Source: Moorena producens 3L (GTDB lineage Bacteria > Cyanobacteriota > Cyanobacteriia > Cyanobacteriales > Coleofasciculaceae). Taken from it: a stretch of DNA of 64,000 bases. A program made the translations under genes and the position numbers. Of the stretch, positions 45,419 through 54,133 are shown in pieces. The notes beneath the pieces were generated by a model. The model made no database searches. It worked only from the letters and a program-made list of their open reading frames with translations, and was not told the DNA's origin. The DNA lies in NCBI RefSeq assembly GCF_000211815.1, contig NZ_GL890848.1, positions 60,204 to 124,203 of the forward strand, given 5' to 3'. The number at the start of each line of letters is the position of its first letter. Position 1 is the first letter of the stretch.

Positions 45419-46405
45419 ATGCAACTAAAAGCCAACACCATACTGTCACCAAGGTCACTACTAGGTTCACTACTGCTGATTTCCCCCTTTTTCCTATGGG
45501 GTACAGCTATGGTAGCCATGAAAGGGGTGATCCCTAACACAACCCCTCTGTTTATGGCTGGGGTGCGGTTAGTACCAGCAGGAGTTTTAGTATTAGGAGC
45601 AGCAACTGTGATGGGTCGTCCCCAGCCGAAAGGTGGGTTAGCCTGGCTGTGGATTAGCTTATTTGCCTTAGTCGATGGGGCAATGTTTCAGGGTTTCCTA
45701 GCCCACGGATTGGTTAGCACTGGCGCGGGTTTGGGTTCGGTGATGATTGATAGTCAACCCCTAGTGGTTGCCCTGCTATCAGGATTGCTCTTTGGTGAAC
45801 TGATTGGACTTTGGGGTTGGTTAGGATTAGGATTTGGTATAGTAGGAATCAGCTTGATTGGCTTGCCGGATCAATGGATTCTCAGCCTTTTTACTGGCAA
45901 CGCTCAAGCTATAGAATTAAGCTGGCAACAGCTGTTTGATCATGGGGAGTGGCTGATGCTGTTAGCATCCCTTTCCATGGCAGTAGGCACCGTAATGGTT
46001 CCCATTATCAGCCGCTATGCAGACCCAGTTGCTGCTGTTGGTTGGCACATGCTCCTAGGGGGATTACCGTTATTTGCCCTCTCTAGTGTGATAGAATCCC
46101 AGCAATGGGTCAATATTGATGGAGTTGGCTGGATTGCATTAGCTTACTCCACTGTTTTCGGGAGTGCGATCGCATACGGTATATTCTTCTACTTTGCCTC
46201 CAAGGGCAATCTCACTAGTCTGTCTAGCTTAACCTTTCTGACACCAGTATTTGCCCTACTATTTGGGAATTTAGTGTTGTCTGAGGTACTCAGTTCCCTA
46301 CAGTGGACTGGTGTGTGCCTGACATTGCTCAGCGTTTATCTAGTGAATCAGCGGGAACAAATAGCAACTCGGATCAAAGCAAGGCTGGCAAACAATAGCG
46401 GCTAG
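45419..46405 (+). CDS. EamA/DMT-family transporter
   Basis: A 328-residue membrane protein with about ten hydrophobic helices in two EamA halves: LISPFFLWGTAMVAMKGV (about 20-37) starts the first, and SLSMAVGTVMVPIISRYADP the second; FASKGNLTSLSSLTFLTPVFALLFG is the typical last EamA helix pair. Members move amino acids, nucleotides or metabolites, and the substrate cannot be told. An intervening loop of about 30 residues between the halves (around 155-185) is longer than usual. It is transcribed alone. Confidence 0.86.
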   Translation: MQLKANTILSPRSLLGSLLLISPFFLWGTAMVAMKGVIPNTTPLFMAGVRLVPAGVLVLGAATVMGRPQPKGGLAWLWISLFALVDGAMFQGFLAHGLVSTGAGLGSVMIDSQPLVVALLSGLLFGELIGLWGWLGLGFGIVGISLIGLPDQWILSLFTGNAQAIELSWQQLFDHGEWLMLLASLSMAVGTVMVPIISRYADPVAAVGWHMLLGGLPLFALSSVIESQQWVNIDGVGWIALAYSTVFGSAIAYGIFFYFASKGNLTSLSSLTFLTPVFALLFGNLVLSEVLSSLQWTGVCLTLLSVYLVNQREQIATRIKARLANNSG

Positions 46406-46618
46406 CCAGAGCGGAAAACTGGCAGTGGAAACAACAACTGAGTCTGAAGAAGGTAGTGCTAAGCTACCAGAAACCCAGCAGTGAAGCCGATTTGATACAA
46501 TTGAGATTAATCGAGCCAAAATTCTGTTGCTCGAACGACTAAAGCACATGGGATTTAGCGTTGTGTGTTAAGTGCGTAAGCTAGAATTGGCGTTCACATT
46601 CGAGTCCTGTAGAATTTT

Positions 46619-47887
46619 ATGACTCGCCATTGGTCTATCATACTTGTAGCTACCTGTTTGAACTGCCTAGGCTGGGTGCTGGGAAGCAGTCAAGCGGCGA
46701 AATTAGAAAAAGCGAACGCATTTTCAACCAACAACCTCCCTGACCCGTTGCTCATCGCTCAATCTCCCACTTCTGCCACAGAAACTGACCAACCAATTCT
46801 GCTCAAAGGGAGTCGGGGAAAAGAGGTGGCTCTTGTGCAAGCCAAGCTAAAGCATCTTGACTTCTACGATGGGCTTGAAGATGGTGTTTATGGTGAGGAT
46901 ACAGAGAAAGCAGTCGCTTTATTCCAAGAATCCGTTGGATTGAGAAAACTGGGTGTTGTTGATTCTGTTACTAGGAAGGAATTGGAGCAAGCCTACGCTG
47001 CTAAGACGACAACCACCAGCACGAGTTCAGCTCCAAAGTCAGGTGAATCAGTGTCAGCCGAATCGACTACTACGGAGCCTTCGACTCTGGAAAAGAGCCC
47101 GTCATCATGGTTGATCATCCCAGCCATCATCATGGCTGGTGGCGGTTTTTTGCTATTCAAGTGGCTGACTAAACCAAAACGACCCGTAGACTCAAAATTA
47201 GCGCCCTCCACAGAAAACCAAGCTAAACAAGATCCTAGAGTCAATAACCTCAAAGTCCAAGTGTCAACTGACTCCCAAAACCACCATCCTCAAAGGGATT
47301 ATAACCATAGCGTTAGTTATGATGTCGCCAATCCTAGCAATCCTCAACCTCAGTCTTTAGCTGATTCCTTACATGTCAAAAAGACCACTCGCCTGACTAA
47401 ATTTAGTATTGTTGAGGAATTAATCAGAGAATTAGAAGACCCAGATCCAAAAAAGCGACAACAAGCTATCTGGGAATTAGCCCAAAAGGGGGATTCGAGG
47501 GCAGTAAAGCCCCTAGTGGACTTAATGCTAGATTCTGATTCTAAGCAGCGTGGCTTGATTTTGGAAGCCTTATCCCAAATTAGCACCAAAACCCTCAAAC
47601 CGATTAACAAAGCCCTAGCCATTTCTTTGCAGGATGACAACCCCCAAGTCCGGAAAAATGCGATTCGGGATGCAACGCGAATTTATGAATTACTAAATCA
47701 AGTCTTGCAGATGTTGCGTCACGCTACGGATGACCCGGATTCTGAAGTGCGAGAAACGGCAAAATGGGCAATCGATCAGTTTAATAAAATTCGCCCTGCA
47801 GCGAATCTGGATAGTTTGCCACCAGCACAAAATCACCTAAATTCATCAGAAAATACGTCAAACCATTACCAAGATAATAGCGACTAG
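46619..47887 (+). CDS. exported peptidoglycan-binding protein with cytosolic HEAT repeats
   Basis: A 422-residue protein. A signal-like N-terminus (SIILVATCLNCLGWVLG) leads to a PG_binding_1 domain (LLKGSRGKEVALVQAKLKHL; GVYGEDTEKAVALFQ, about 62-125). After a Ser/Thr-rich linker comes a transmembrane helix (SWLIIPAIIMAGGGFLLFKWL, about 163-182), followed by HEAT/ARM-like helical repeats (about 255-395: PDPKKRQQAIWELAQKGD and similar). The topology would place the wall-binding domain outside and the scaffold repeats inside. Function unknown; a wall-sensing or anchoring role is an inference. Confidence 0.8.
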   Translation: MTRHWSIILVATCLNCLGWVLGSSQAAKLEKANAFSTNNLPDPLLIAQSPTSATETDQPILLKGSRGKEVALVQAKLKHLDFYDGLEDGVYGEDTEKAVALFQESVGLRKLGVVDSVTRKELEQAYAAKTTTTSTSSAPKSGESVSAESTTTEPSTLEKSPSSWLIIPAIIMAGGGFLLFKWLTKPKRPVDSKLAPSTENQAKQDPRVNNLKVQVSTDSQNHHPQRDYNHSVSYDVANPSNPQPQSLADSLHVKKTTRLTKFSIVEELIRELEDPDPKKRQQAIWELAQKGDSRAVKPLVDLMLDSDSKQRGLILEALSQISTKTLKPINKALAISLQDDNPQVRKNAIRDATRIYELLNQVLQMLRHATDDPDSEVRETAKWAIDQFNKIRPAANLDSLPPAQNHLNSSENTSNHYQDNSD

Positions 47888-48271
47888 TTAGGGAACTTCA
47901 GAACAGGTAATAAAAGTTTCATAACCTTTAATTAACGTGTTATAATCTGGAACAGGTAATAAAAATTTAATAAGCTTTACTTACCGTGCTTTAAGAGATT
48001 TAAAATCAACGTTTTGAAGTTAACGTTTGATTAATTAATTTGAAGTTTATACTTATAGTTTTGATGTAAGCATTCAGCCCTTAGCGGTCAGCCGTCAGCC
48101 GTGAGCTAAAAGCTCACGCTGCGCGAACAGCCGTCAGCCTTGGCCACGCTACGCGAATGGCTGAAAGCTTAATACTGATAGCTGATAGCTTAATACTGAT
48201 AGCTGATAGCTTAATACTGATAGCTGATAGCTGATAGCTGATAGCTGATAGCTTACGTTAATTTTAAATTA
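47888..48271. repeat. intergenic region with an imperfect tandem repeat and a MITE
   Basis: 384 bp. GAACAGGTAATAAAA recurs about 54 bp apart (about 47901 and 47953). A 191-bp MITE with GTAAGCATTCAG and CTGATAGCTTAC ends occupies 48066-48256, and contains CTGATAGCTTAATA direct repeats. No clear target duplication flanks it. It ends 15 bp before the glucosyltransferase start. Confidence 0.7.
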
Positions 48272-49363
48272 ATGAGCCAATTAAATTCCCTGAAATTGCT
48301 ATTAATTTCCACCCCAGTTGGTCCGTTGGGTTCAGGGTTAGGTGGTGGCGTTGAGTTGACTGTACGTAACATTGCTACGGAATTGATTAATCGGGGTCAC
48401 AGGATCACAATTGTGGCAACTAAAGGATCTACAGCTTGGGGAATGCCTCTGGTAGAAATTGATGGTGTTCTCGAAAGTAGTATTCAAACTCAAACAAGAG
48501 ACACTCCTACTATCATCCCCCCATCCTCCGTATTGGCTAATATGTGGGACTATGGGCGACAAGTTCAAACCAACTATGACTTGATTGTAAACTTTGCCTA
48601 CGACTGGTTACCGTTTTACCTAACCCCCTTTTTCACTCGTCCCATTGCTCACCTAGTTAGTATGGGCTCATTAACCGAGGGGATGGATCAGATCATCGAA
48701 CAAGTTGCCATTAATTTCCCTGGCACAATCGGGGTTCATTCAATGGCTCAAGCGGCAACATTTGCCTTCAAGAATCGCTGTCGTTGTTTGGGCAATGGCA
48801 TTGATTTGTCTGTGTATTCCTTTTGTGACTCCCCCTCACCCTGGCTCGGCTGGGTGGGTCGAATTTCTCCAGAAAAAGGCTTAGAAGACGCAGTGGCAGC
48901 ATCCGATTTCACGGCTATGCCACTAAAAATTATGGGTCTTATACAAAATAAACCCTATTGGGAGCAGATTCTCCAGGATTACCCCAATGCCCCTATAGAA
49001 TACCTGGGTTTTCTGCCAACTGATCAACTCCAAAAACACTTGCGCCAGTGTCGAGCCTTACTGATGACGCCTCATTGGGTGGAAGCATTTGGTAATGTGG
49101 TAATTGAAGCCCTCGCTTGTGGAGTACCAGTCATTTCCTATGACCGTGGTGGATCAGCAGAAATTATCGAAGATGGTAAAAATGGCTTTTTGGTAGAACC
49201 CGATTCTGTGGAAGGCTTGGTAGAAGCCTTGGCAAACTTGGATAAAATTGACCGCCGTCAATGCCGTCGCCTCCTCGAAGTTAAATACTCTAATCAGGCC
49301 ATGGGCGATCGCGTAGAGCAGTGGCTCTGGGATATTTTGAAGGACAGTGGTGATAGTTGCTAG
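48272..49363 (+). CDS. GT4 glycosyltransferase, probable UDP-glucose:tetrahydrobiopterin glucosyltransferase
   Basis: A 363-residue GT-B enzyme. The N-terminus LLLISTPVGPLGSGLGGGVELT and the block NFAYDWLPFYLTPFF match the cyanobacterial pterin glucosyltransferase family (BGluT), which attaches glucose to tetrahydrobiopterin. The C-terminal half has LGWVGRISPEKGLEDAV and the donor-binding motif EAFGNVVIEALACGVPVISYDRGG of GT4. The pterin acceptor is inferred from remembered family resemblance only. The MITE ending at 48256 leaves a mere 15 bp, AT-rich with no ribosome-binding site, before ATG 48272, so expression may depend on the repeat. Confidence 0.8.
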   Translation: MSQLNSLKLLLISTPVGPLGSGLGGGVELTVRNIATELINRGHRITIVATKGSTAWGMPLVEIDGVLESSIQTQTRDTPTIIPPSSVLANMWDYGRQVQTNYDLIVNFAYDWLPFYLTPFFTRPIAHLVSMGSLTEGMDQIIEQVAINFPGTIGVHSMAQAATFAFKNRCRCLGNGIDLSVYSFCDSPSPWLGWVGRISPEKGLEDAVAASDFTAMPLKIMGLIQNKPYWEQILQDYPNAPIEYLGFLPTDQLQKHLRQCRALLMTPHWVEAFGNVVIEALACGVPVISYDRGGSAEIIEDGKNGFLVEPDSVEGLVEALANLDKIDRRQCRRLLEVKYSNQAMGDRVEQWLWDILKDSGDSC

Positions 49364-49485
49364 TTCATTAAGATTTGTAACTAAAAGTAATTTTGTAGTT
49401 TTTGATACAGAATCTATGATATAGTTGTATATGTAAGGGAAGTGAATCCCATCAAAATCTTATATAAGCAATCGGAGAAAGGAAA

Positions 49486-49686
49486 ATGTCTACTCAAGAA
49501 AAAGCTAGGGCTCTGATGATGAATCACCATCACATGATCAAAAATCGTCAGCAATCTATGCTCGGTCGCGTTGCTTCCGAAGTAGGACTAGATAGCTTAG
49601 ATTCTGACTACTGGGGTACTATCCAAGGTAAACCCCATCCTAGTTTCCGCTCTACCTATGACCGTAGTCATGCTTCACTTAGCTAG
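49486..49686 (+). CDS. small conserved-looking protein, 66 residues
   Basis: MSTQEKARALMMNHHHMIKN starts a basic helix, followed by LGRVASEVGLDSLDSDYWGT and an extended tail. A clear GGAGAAAGG ribosome-binding site lies 6 bp upstream, and a promoter-like TTGTAG...TATGAT pair (about 49395-49422) fits. No family was recognised. The strong translation signals and own promoter argue that it is real. Confidence 0.65.
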   Translation: MSTQEKARALMMNHHHMIKNRQQSMLGRVASEVGLDSLDSDYWGTIQGKPHPSFRSTYDRSHASLS

Positions 49687-49836
49687 TACTCTGTCAATAT
49701 AGTTTTGGGTAGTGGTACACAATTCGTGATTTTAGCTACCGTTATCTTTAGCAGACGGTAGCCAAACCACTAAATCTTTAGCACTACCCATATTTCCATC
49801 AATGGCTGTGGGCATAGCCAACGATAGTTTTATTTT

Positions 49837-51237
49837 TTAGAACTCTGCACTTAAAGGAGTTCTGGGAAACGGAATTACATCCCGAATATTCCCCATACCA
49901 GTCATAAATTGCACCAATCGCTCAAATCCCAAACCAAATCCAGCATGGGGCACTGTACCATAACGTCGCAGATCCAAATACCACCATAAATCTTCTGGAT
50001 TCATCCCCTGATTCTGAATTCGCTTCTCTAATATATCCAGCCGTTCTTCCCGCTGAGCACCACCGATAATCTCTCCAATCCTAGGCGCAAGCACATCCAT
50101 TGCTGCTACAGTCTTTTGGTCGTCATTTAAGCGCATATAAAAGGCTTTAATCTCTACTGGATAATCCGTGACAATGACGGGCTTTTTAAACAACTCTTCG
50201 GCTAGATACCGTTCGTGTTCGGACTGCAAATCTACACCCCAACTTACCGCATACTCAAACTTACGATCAGTTTTTTCGAGTAATGCGATCGCATCTGTAT
50301 AAGTAATCCGCTCAAACTGATTATTGATAATATTATCAGCAGTAGCGAGAACATTGTTATCGATCCGCTTGTTGAAAAATTCCAGATCTTCTGGACAGTT
50401 TTCCAAAACTGACTTAAATACATGCTTGAGAAAGGCTTCTGCTAAATCCATATCCCCCTTCAAATCGCAGAATGCCATCTCAGGCTCGACCATCCAAAAT
50501 TCTGCTAGATGGCGAGAGGTATTAGAATTCTCGGCTCGGAATGTAGGACCAAAGGTGTATACATCCCGAAATGCCATTGCCATGATTTCTGCTTCTAATT
50601 GACCACTGACGGTCAGGTAAGTCGGTCGTCCAAAAAAGTCCTGAGTATAATCGACTGCTTGATTATCGGTTTTGGGGATGTTCTTTAAGTCTAGGTTAGT
50701 GACACTGAACAACTCCCCTGCTCCTTCACAATCACTAGCGGTGATAATTGGGGTATGAACCCACAAGAAACCTCGTTCTTGAAAAAACTGATGAATGGCA
50801 TTGGAACAGGCATTCCGCACTCGGAACACCGCACCTAGGGTATTGGTACGCGATCGCAAATGGCTAATGGTGCGCAAAAACTCAAAGGAGTGGCGTTTCT
50901 TCTGTAGGGGATAATTGGCATCTGCTTCCCCATATACTGTCACCGAGGATGCTTTTACTTCAATTCGCTGTCCCTTGCCAAGAGATTCTACTAGTATACC
51001 AGTGACTTCTACTGATGAGCCAGTATTAAGCCGTTTCAGGATAGTCTCATAATCCGACAAGTCTGGATTGAGCACTACCTGTAAATTTGCCATGGAGGAG
51101 CCATCGTTGACTTCCATAAAGGCAAAGTCCTTTAATTCCCGTTTTGTGCGTACCCAGCCTTGGATGGTCAAAGACTGATCTGGTTGACCATTGCGCAAAA
51201 CTTCAGCAATCCGTCGAATTTCCATAGCTTTCCCCAA
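49837..51237 (-). CDS. asnS: asparaginyl-tRNA synthetase
   Basis: A 466-residue class IIb synthetase charging tRNA-Asn. The N-terminal OB-fold anticodon-binding domain (about 15-110: LTIQGWVRTKRELKDFAFMEVNDGS) precedes the catalytic core with motif 2 FRAENSNTSRHLAEFWMVEPE and motif 3 GFGLGFERLVQFMTGM near the C-terminus. The end FPRTPLSAEF is typical of AsnRS. The start ATG at 51235-51237 is taken; an internal Met at residue 5 is an alternative. Confidence 0.96.
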   Translation of the reverse strand: MGKAMEIRRIAEVLRNGQPDQSLTIQGWVRTKRELKDFAFMEVNDGSSMANLQVVLNPDLSDYETILKRLNTGSSVEVTGILVESLGKGQRIEVKASSVTVYGEADANYPLQKKRHSFEFLRTISHLRSRTNTLGAVFRVRNACSNAIHQFFQERGFLWVHTPIITASDCEGAGELFSVTNLDLKNIPKTDNQAVDYTQDFFGRPTYLTVSGQLEAEIMAMAFRDVYTFGPTFRAENSNTSRHLAEFWMVEPEMAFCDLKGDMDLAEAFLKHVFKSVLENCPEDLEFFNKRIDNNVLATADNIINNQFERITYTDAIALLEKTDRKFEYAVSWGVDLQSEHERYLAEELFKKPVIVTDYPVEIKAFYMRLNDDQKTVAAMDVLAPRIGEIIGGAQREERLDILEKRIQNQGMNPEDLWWYLDLRRYGTVPHAGFGLGFERLVQFMTGMGNIRDVIPFPRTPLSAEF

Positions 51238-51657
51238 AATTCTGAGAGAATTGTAAATCTTTATAAATTAACTGGTGGTCTTTAGCTCCAAAAATCTAAG
51301 TAAATATACTTATTAAGAGCTTTATGTAAAGTTTGATGAACAAAAATATCTAAATTGTTGCAATAAGTGAAGTAATCACTCATAATTATTATACAAATGC
51401 AACGTTTGGTTAAGTTTCATCAAACGACTAGTCACCCAAGATCAGCAGTGGGGCTATCCACTTAAGCCAGGACAGAGTCGGGTTTTGAGTAAATGGTTGA
51501 GGGTATTGGTGATGAGTAGGAATTCAGCACAATTACCGATTACCGCTTACTGATTGCCGATTACTGGTAAATCTCCTGGGCCAAGCTTGTAGCCCCAGTT
51601 GCGATCGCACTGAAGGTAATAGCTTCCATTAAAACTAATTTAGAGAGGTCTTTGTAA
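51238..51657. other. intergenic region, asnS to Ala-rich gene
   Basis: 420 bp between divergent genes. AT-rich, with ATTACCGATTACCGCTTACTGATTG-like short repeats (about 51530-51570). No other feature was recognised. Confidence 0.4.
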
Positions 51658-52155
51658 ATGGTAGGTTTGTTTAAGCGCAATAAATCCAAGGGCTTTTACC
51701 TGGAGCTAGACGAAAGCGAAACTAGCACCCCTCAGCAACCGGCGGTAGAACAGAAGCCAGAACCGGCTATTGCCCAGACAACAGCGGAAACCGCAACCGT
51801 AGTAGCACCAGCTCAGGCAACAGCAGAAACCACGACCGCAGTAGCAACAGCTGAAGCTTCTAAGCCCAAATCTGCTCGTCAAGCCAAGAAAGAAGAACTA
51901 GCTAAGGCTAAGGCTGAAGCAAAGGCTAAGAAACAAGCTGAAGCAGAAGCTAAAAAAAAGGCAGCTGCTCCTGAGCCAACACCAGTAGCGGCAATCAATT
52001 CAGCAGCAGCAGTTGTCAATAGCAAGGCAAAAGGGCAGCCCGAAACCACCTTTGCCACCAAATACGTACCAATGATCATGCCTCGTCGGCGTCCTGGTCC
52101 TAGCATGAATAAGTTCCTCGACATGGCTGCTCAGATGCAGAACCCTCGTTTCTAG
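51658..52155 (+). CDS. Ala/Lys-rich low-complexity protein with conserved ends
   Basis: A 165-residue protein. Both ends look conserved (MVGLFKRNKSKGFYLELDE at the start; TTFATKYVPMIMPRRRPGPS and NKFLDMAAQMQNPRF at the end), joined by a repetitive Ala/Glu/Lys region (about 75-110, AKAEAKAKKQAEAEAKKK) that should be a long helix of TolA type. No signal peptide. It overlaps nothing and converges with the TPR gene at 52157 with a 1-bp gap. Function unknown. Confidence 0.7.
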   Translation: MVGLFKRNKSKGFYLELDESETSTPQQPAVEQKPEPAIAQTTAETATVVAPAQATAETTTAVATAEASKPKSARQAKKEELAKAKAEAKAKKQAEAEAKKKAAAPEPTPVAAINSAAAVVNSKAKGQPETTFATKYVPMIMPRRRPGPSMNKFLDMAAQMQNPRF

Positions 52156-52156
52156 A

Positions 52157-53269
52157 TTAGTGATTAGTCAAAAAAACTAGTCCACTATACAACTGAAATG
52201 CTGGATCCCAAGGAGTCTCGACCAGGCGAAATAAGTCGATATGAGACTCCAATTTTTCTAGCAGATCTGGGTAGTCTATAGCAGTTTGCGCAAAGGTGGT
52301 AAAGTCAGACCATACTGGCTTTTCAAGCAGCCGAAGGTTTAAGTAATCAGTCAAGTTGTTCCAGTTGACTCTTGTAGTGCTTTGGTGTATATGAGAGTCT
52401 TGGGATAGGCTGTTCTGACTGGAAACTGGCTTGAGGGTTAGAGCAATTCCTTGCTGAAATTGATAATTGCGATCGCATACTCTGAGAATACTGTGGCGCT
52501 GTGGTAAATGCAAGTCACAAACCAGGGCATAGTCTAAGGTTTGGGTTTTACGAGTTAAATTCCGTCGCGCATCTAAGTCTACTACCTTCTCAAACAAAGG
52601 CAACCGCCCTTCTACTCGTTGGGTCACTTCCGACCAGTTAAAGCTAAAGGAACCCAACTGTCCCTGAGAGTTTTGACATACTACAGTGGTCTCCTGGTCA
52701 CTACTGTCAGAAAAATACTTAACTTGATAGATGTTAATTGTTTTGATATCTGCTAAGCTTGCCCACAAACATTTTATTGATGCTTCTCGCAGTAACGACC
52801 CATAATACTTAAGTTCTCCCACAGGTCCAGTGCGATATAAACGCCAGCCTCTAGTAGGTAGCTGTAGCCTTGCGGTGTAGGGGTCTATCCCCAGGATGCG
52901 AGCTAAGTGTTGAGCTGCTGTTGGTTTGTCTTGTTGGCTGATCGGCTTTAGGACTAAAACTCCCAATTGATTACTTTCAGGGTCAGCAGTTGCTTGGGCT
53001 AAGGCTTGTCGGCGCTGTTCTTTTGCTGTAGCTTCTAAGCGTGCTAGTCCCTGACGAGCTTGGGCCATAATTTTAGGAACAGGTGTTCCTTTCAGTAACT
53101 GTCGATAGATTCTTTCAGCTGCTTCTTGTTTACCTCTGACTTCCTGGAGCCTTCCTAGATAAAGCTGTGTCCAGGGATTATTGGGCTCTTGCTTGAGAAG
53201 TTGTTTAATTAATCGGGCAGCAGTTTGATAATCATGGTGCTCAAAGGCATCAGCAATTTGCTTAAGCAT
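52157..53269 (-). CDS. tetratricopeptide-repeat protein
   Basis: A 370-residue cyanobacterial protein. Residues 1-75 form two TPRs (DYQTAARLIKQLLKQEPNNPWTQLYLGRL; KQEAAERIYRQLLKGTPVPKIMAQA). A helical region and a larger C-terminal domain without recognised homology follow (GWRLYRTGPVGELKYYGSLL; VDLDARRNLTRKTQTLDYALVCDL). It is probably a scaffold or assembly factor. Start ATG 53267-53269. The last codons abut the convergent Ala-rich gene, so the two messages share their 3' region. Confidence 0.75.
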   Translation of the reverse strand: MLKQIADAFEHHDYQTAARLIKQLLKQEPNNPWTQLYLGRLQEVRGKQEAAERIYRQLLKGTPVPKIMAQARQGLARLEATAKEQRRQALAQATADPESNQLGVLVLKPISQQDKPTAAQHLARILGIDPYTARLQLPTRGWRLYRTGPVGELKYYGSLLREASIKCLWASLADIKTINIYQVKYFSDSSDQETTVVCQNSQGQLGSFSFNWSEVTQRVEGRLPLFEKVVDLDARRNLTRKTQTLDYALVCDLHLPQRHSILRVCDRNYQFQQGIALTLKPVSSQNSLSQDSHIHQSTTRVNWNNLTDYLNLRLLEKPVWSDFTTFAQTAIDYPDLLEKLESHIDLFRLVETPWDPAFQLYSGLVFLTNH

Positions 53270-53349
53270 GATAGCGTTAGGTGTGATATCACCAAGTTTT
53301 AGACATTAGTAGCTCCTAGGGAGAAGCTAATGGAATCCTGTTAATAGTA

Positions 53350-53650
53350 TAGCGCTAGTTTTATGGCTTTAAGGCGCTAACCTTTTGAAGCGTTAAGGGA
53401 TAGTTAGGATAATTAAGTTAGTGATTTAAATTAGCGCTATACTTTACCCGAATTTATCTAGCGCTAATTTTTTCAAGGGTTAAGGGATATTTGGGATAAT
53501 TAAGGGAGTAGGTGAAATTAGCGCTATACTTTACCCGAATTTATCTAGCGCTAATTTTTTCAAGGGTTAAGGGGTATTTGGGATAATTAAGGGAGTAGGT
53601 GAAATTAGCGCTATACTTTACCCGAATTTATCTAGCGCTAATTTTTTCAA
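53350..53650. repeat. 87-bp tandem repeat, about 3.5 copies
   Basis: Units start GCGCTATACTTTACCCG at 53434, 53521 and 53608, exactly 87 bp apart, and a worn copy precedes them. Each has two AGCGCT palindromes (TTAGCGCTATA and CTAGCGCTAAT) about 28 bp apart. The array occupies most of the gene-free 53270-53790 interval, between the TPR gene start and mobile-element debris. Confidence 0.92.
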
Positions 53651-53793
53651 GGGTAAAAGGAATAGCATCTAATATCATCTCAGGATAATTACCCTTCATC
53701 AAAATCTCCTCTATCTCCCTACTCTCTACTATTAAACTAAGCCAGTGAGTCGCCTCACTGACTCGTCATCCCGTCAGGGAGGCTACGCCAACA

Positions 53794-53827
53794 AAACCGG
53801 GCGTGAAAGTTTCCCTTCACCCGGCTC
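53794..53827 (-). ncRNA. orphan group II intron domain V
   Basis: On the minus strand this 34-nt hairpin starts GAGCCGGGTGAAGGGAAA and ends CACGCCCGGTT, the catalytic domain V pattern. Domain VI-like pairing (GTCAGTGAGGC/GACTCACTGGC) follows at about 53740-53765. No reverse transcriptase gene is attached, so this is the 3' stub of a lost intron, distinct in sequence from the one at 61489-61522. Confidence 0.75.
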
Positions 53828-53937
53828 CTCATCAACGGAACCCTTGACATTGGTACCTTGGTCACCATATTTAGTCATGGCTATTGGCTCGAAATATTCG
53901 CTGTCTTGATGCAAAGCGCGACTGCATCAAGACAACG

Positions 53938-54118
53938 TCACAAGCCGGTAGAAAAACAAACGGGTAAAACTAATCATATTGAAAGATTAAATAATACATT
54001 AAGACAAAGGATTAGTCGCCTGGTTAGGAAAACGTTGTCATTTTCCAAAAAATTAGAAAATCACCTAGGAGCTATTTGGAATTTTGTTCATCATTATAAT
54101 AAATGTTTGTCGGGTTGA
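53938..54118 (+). pseudogene. IS1-family transposase C-terminal fragment
   Basis: HKPVEKQTGKTNHIERLNNT and VRKTLSFSKKLENHLGAIWN followed by FVHHYNKCL form the C-terminal catalytic part of IS1-type transposases, with the terminal Glu region intact. Everything upstream is replaced by a short dispersed repeat (ATGCAAAGCGCGACTGCATC at about 53909-53928) and unrelated sequence. Dead remnant. Confidence 0.82.
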
Positions 54119-54133
54119 TTAGGCCATCACTAC

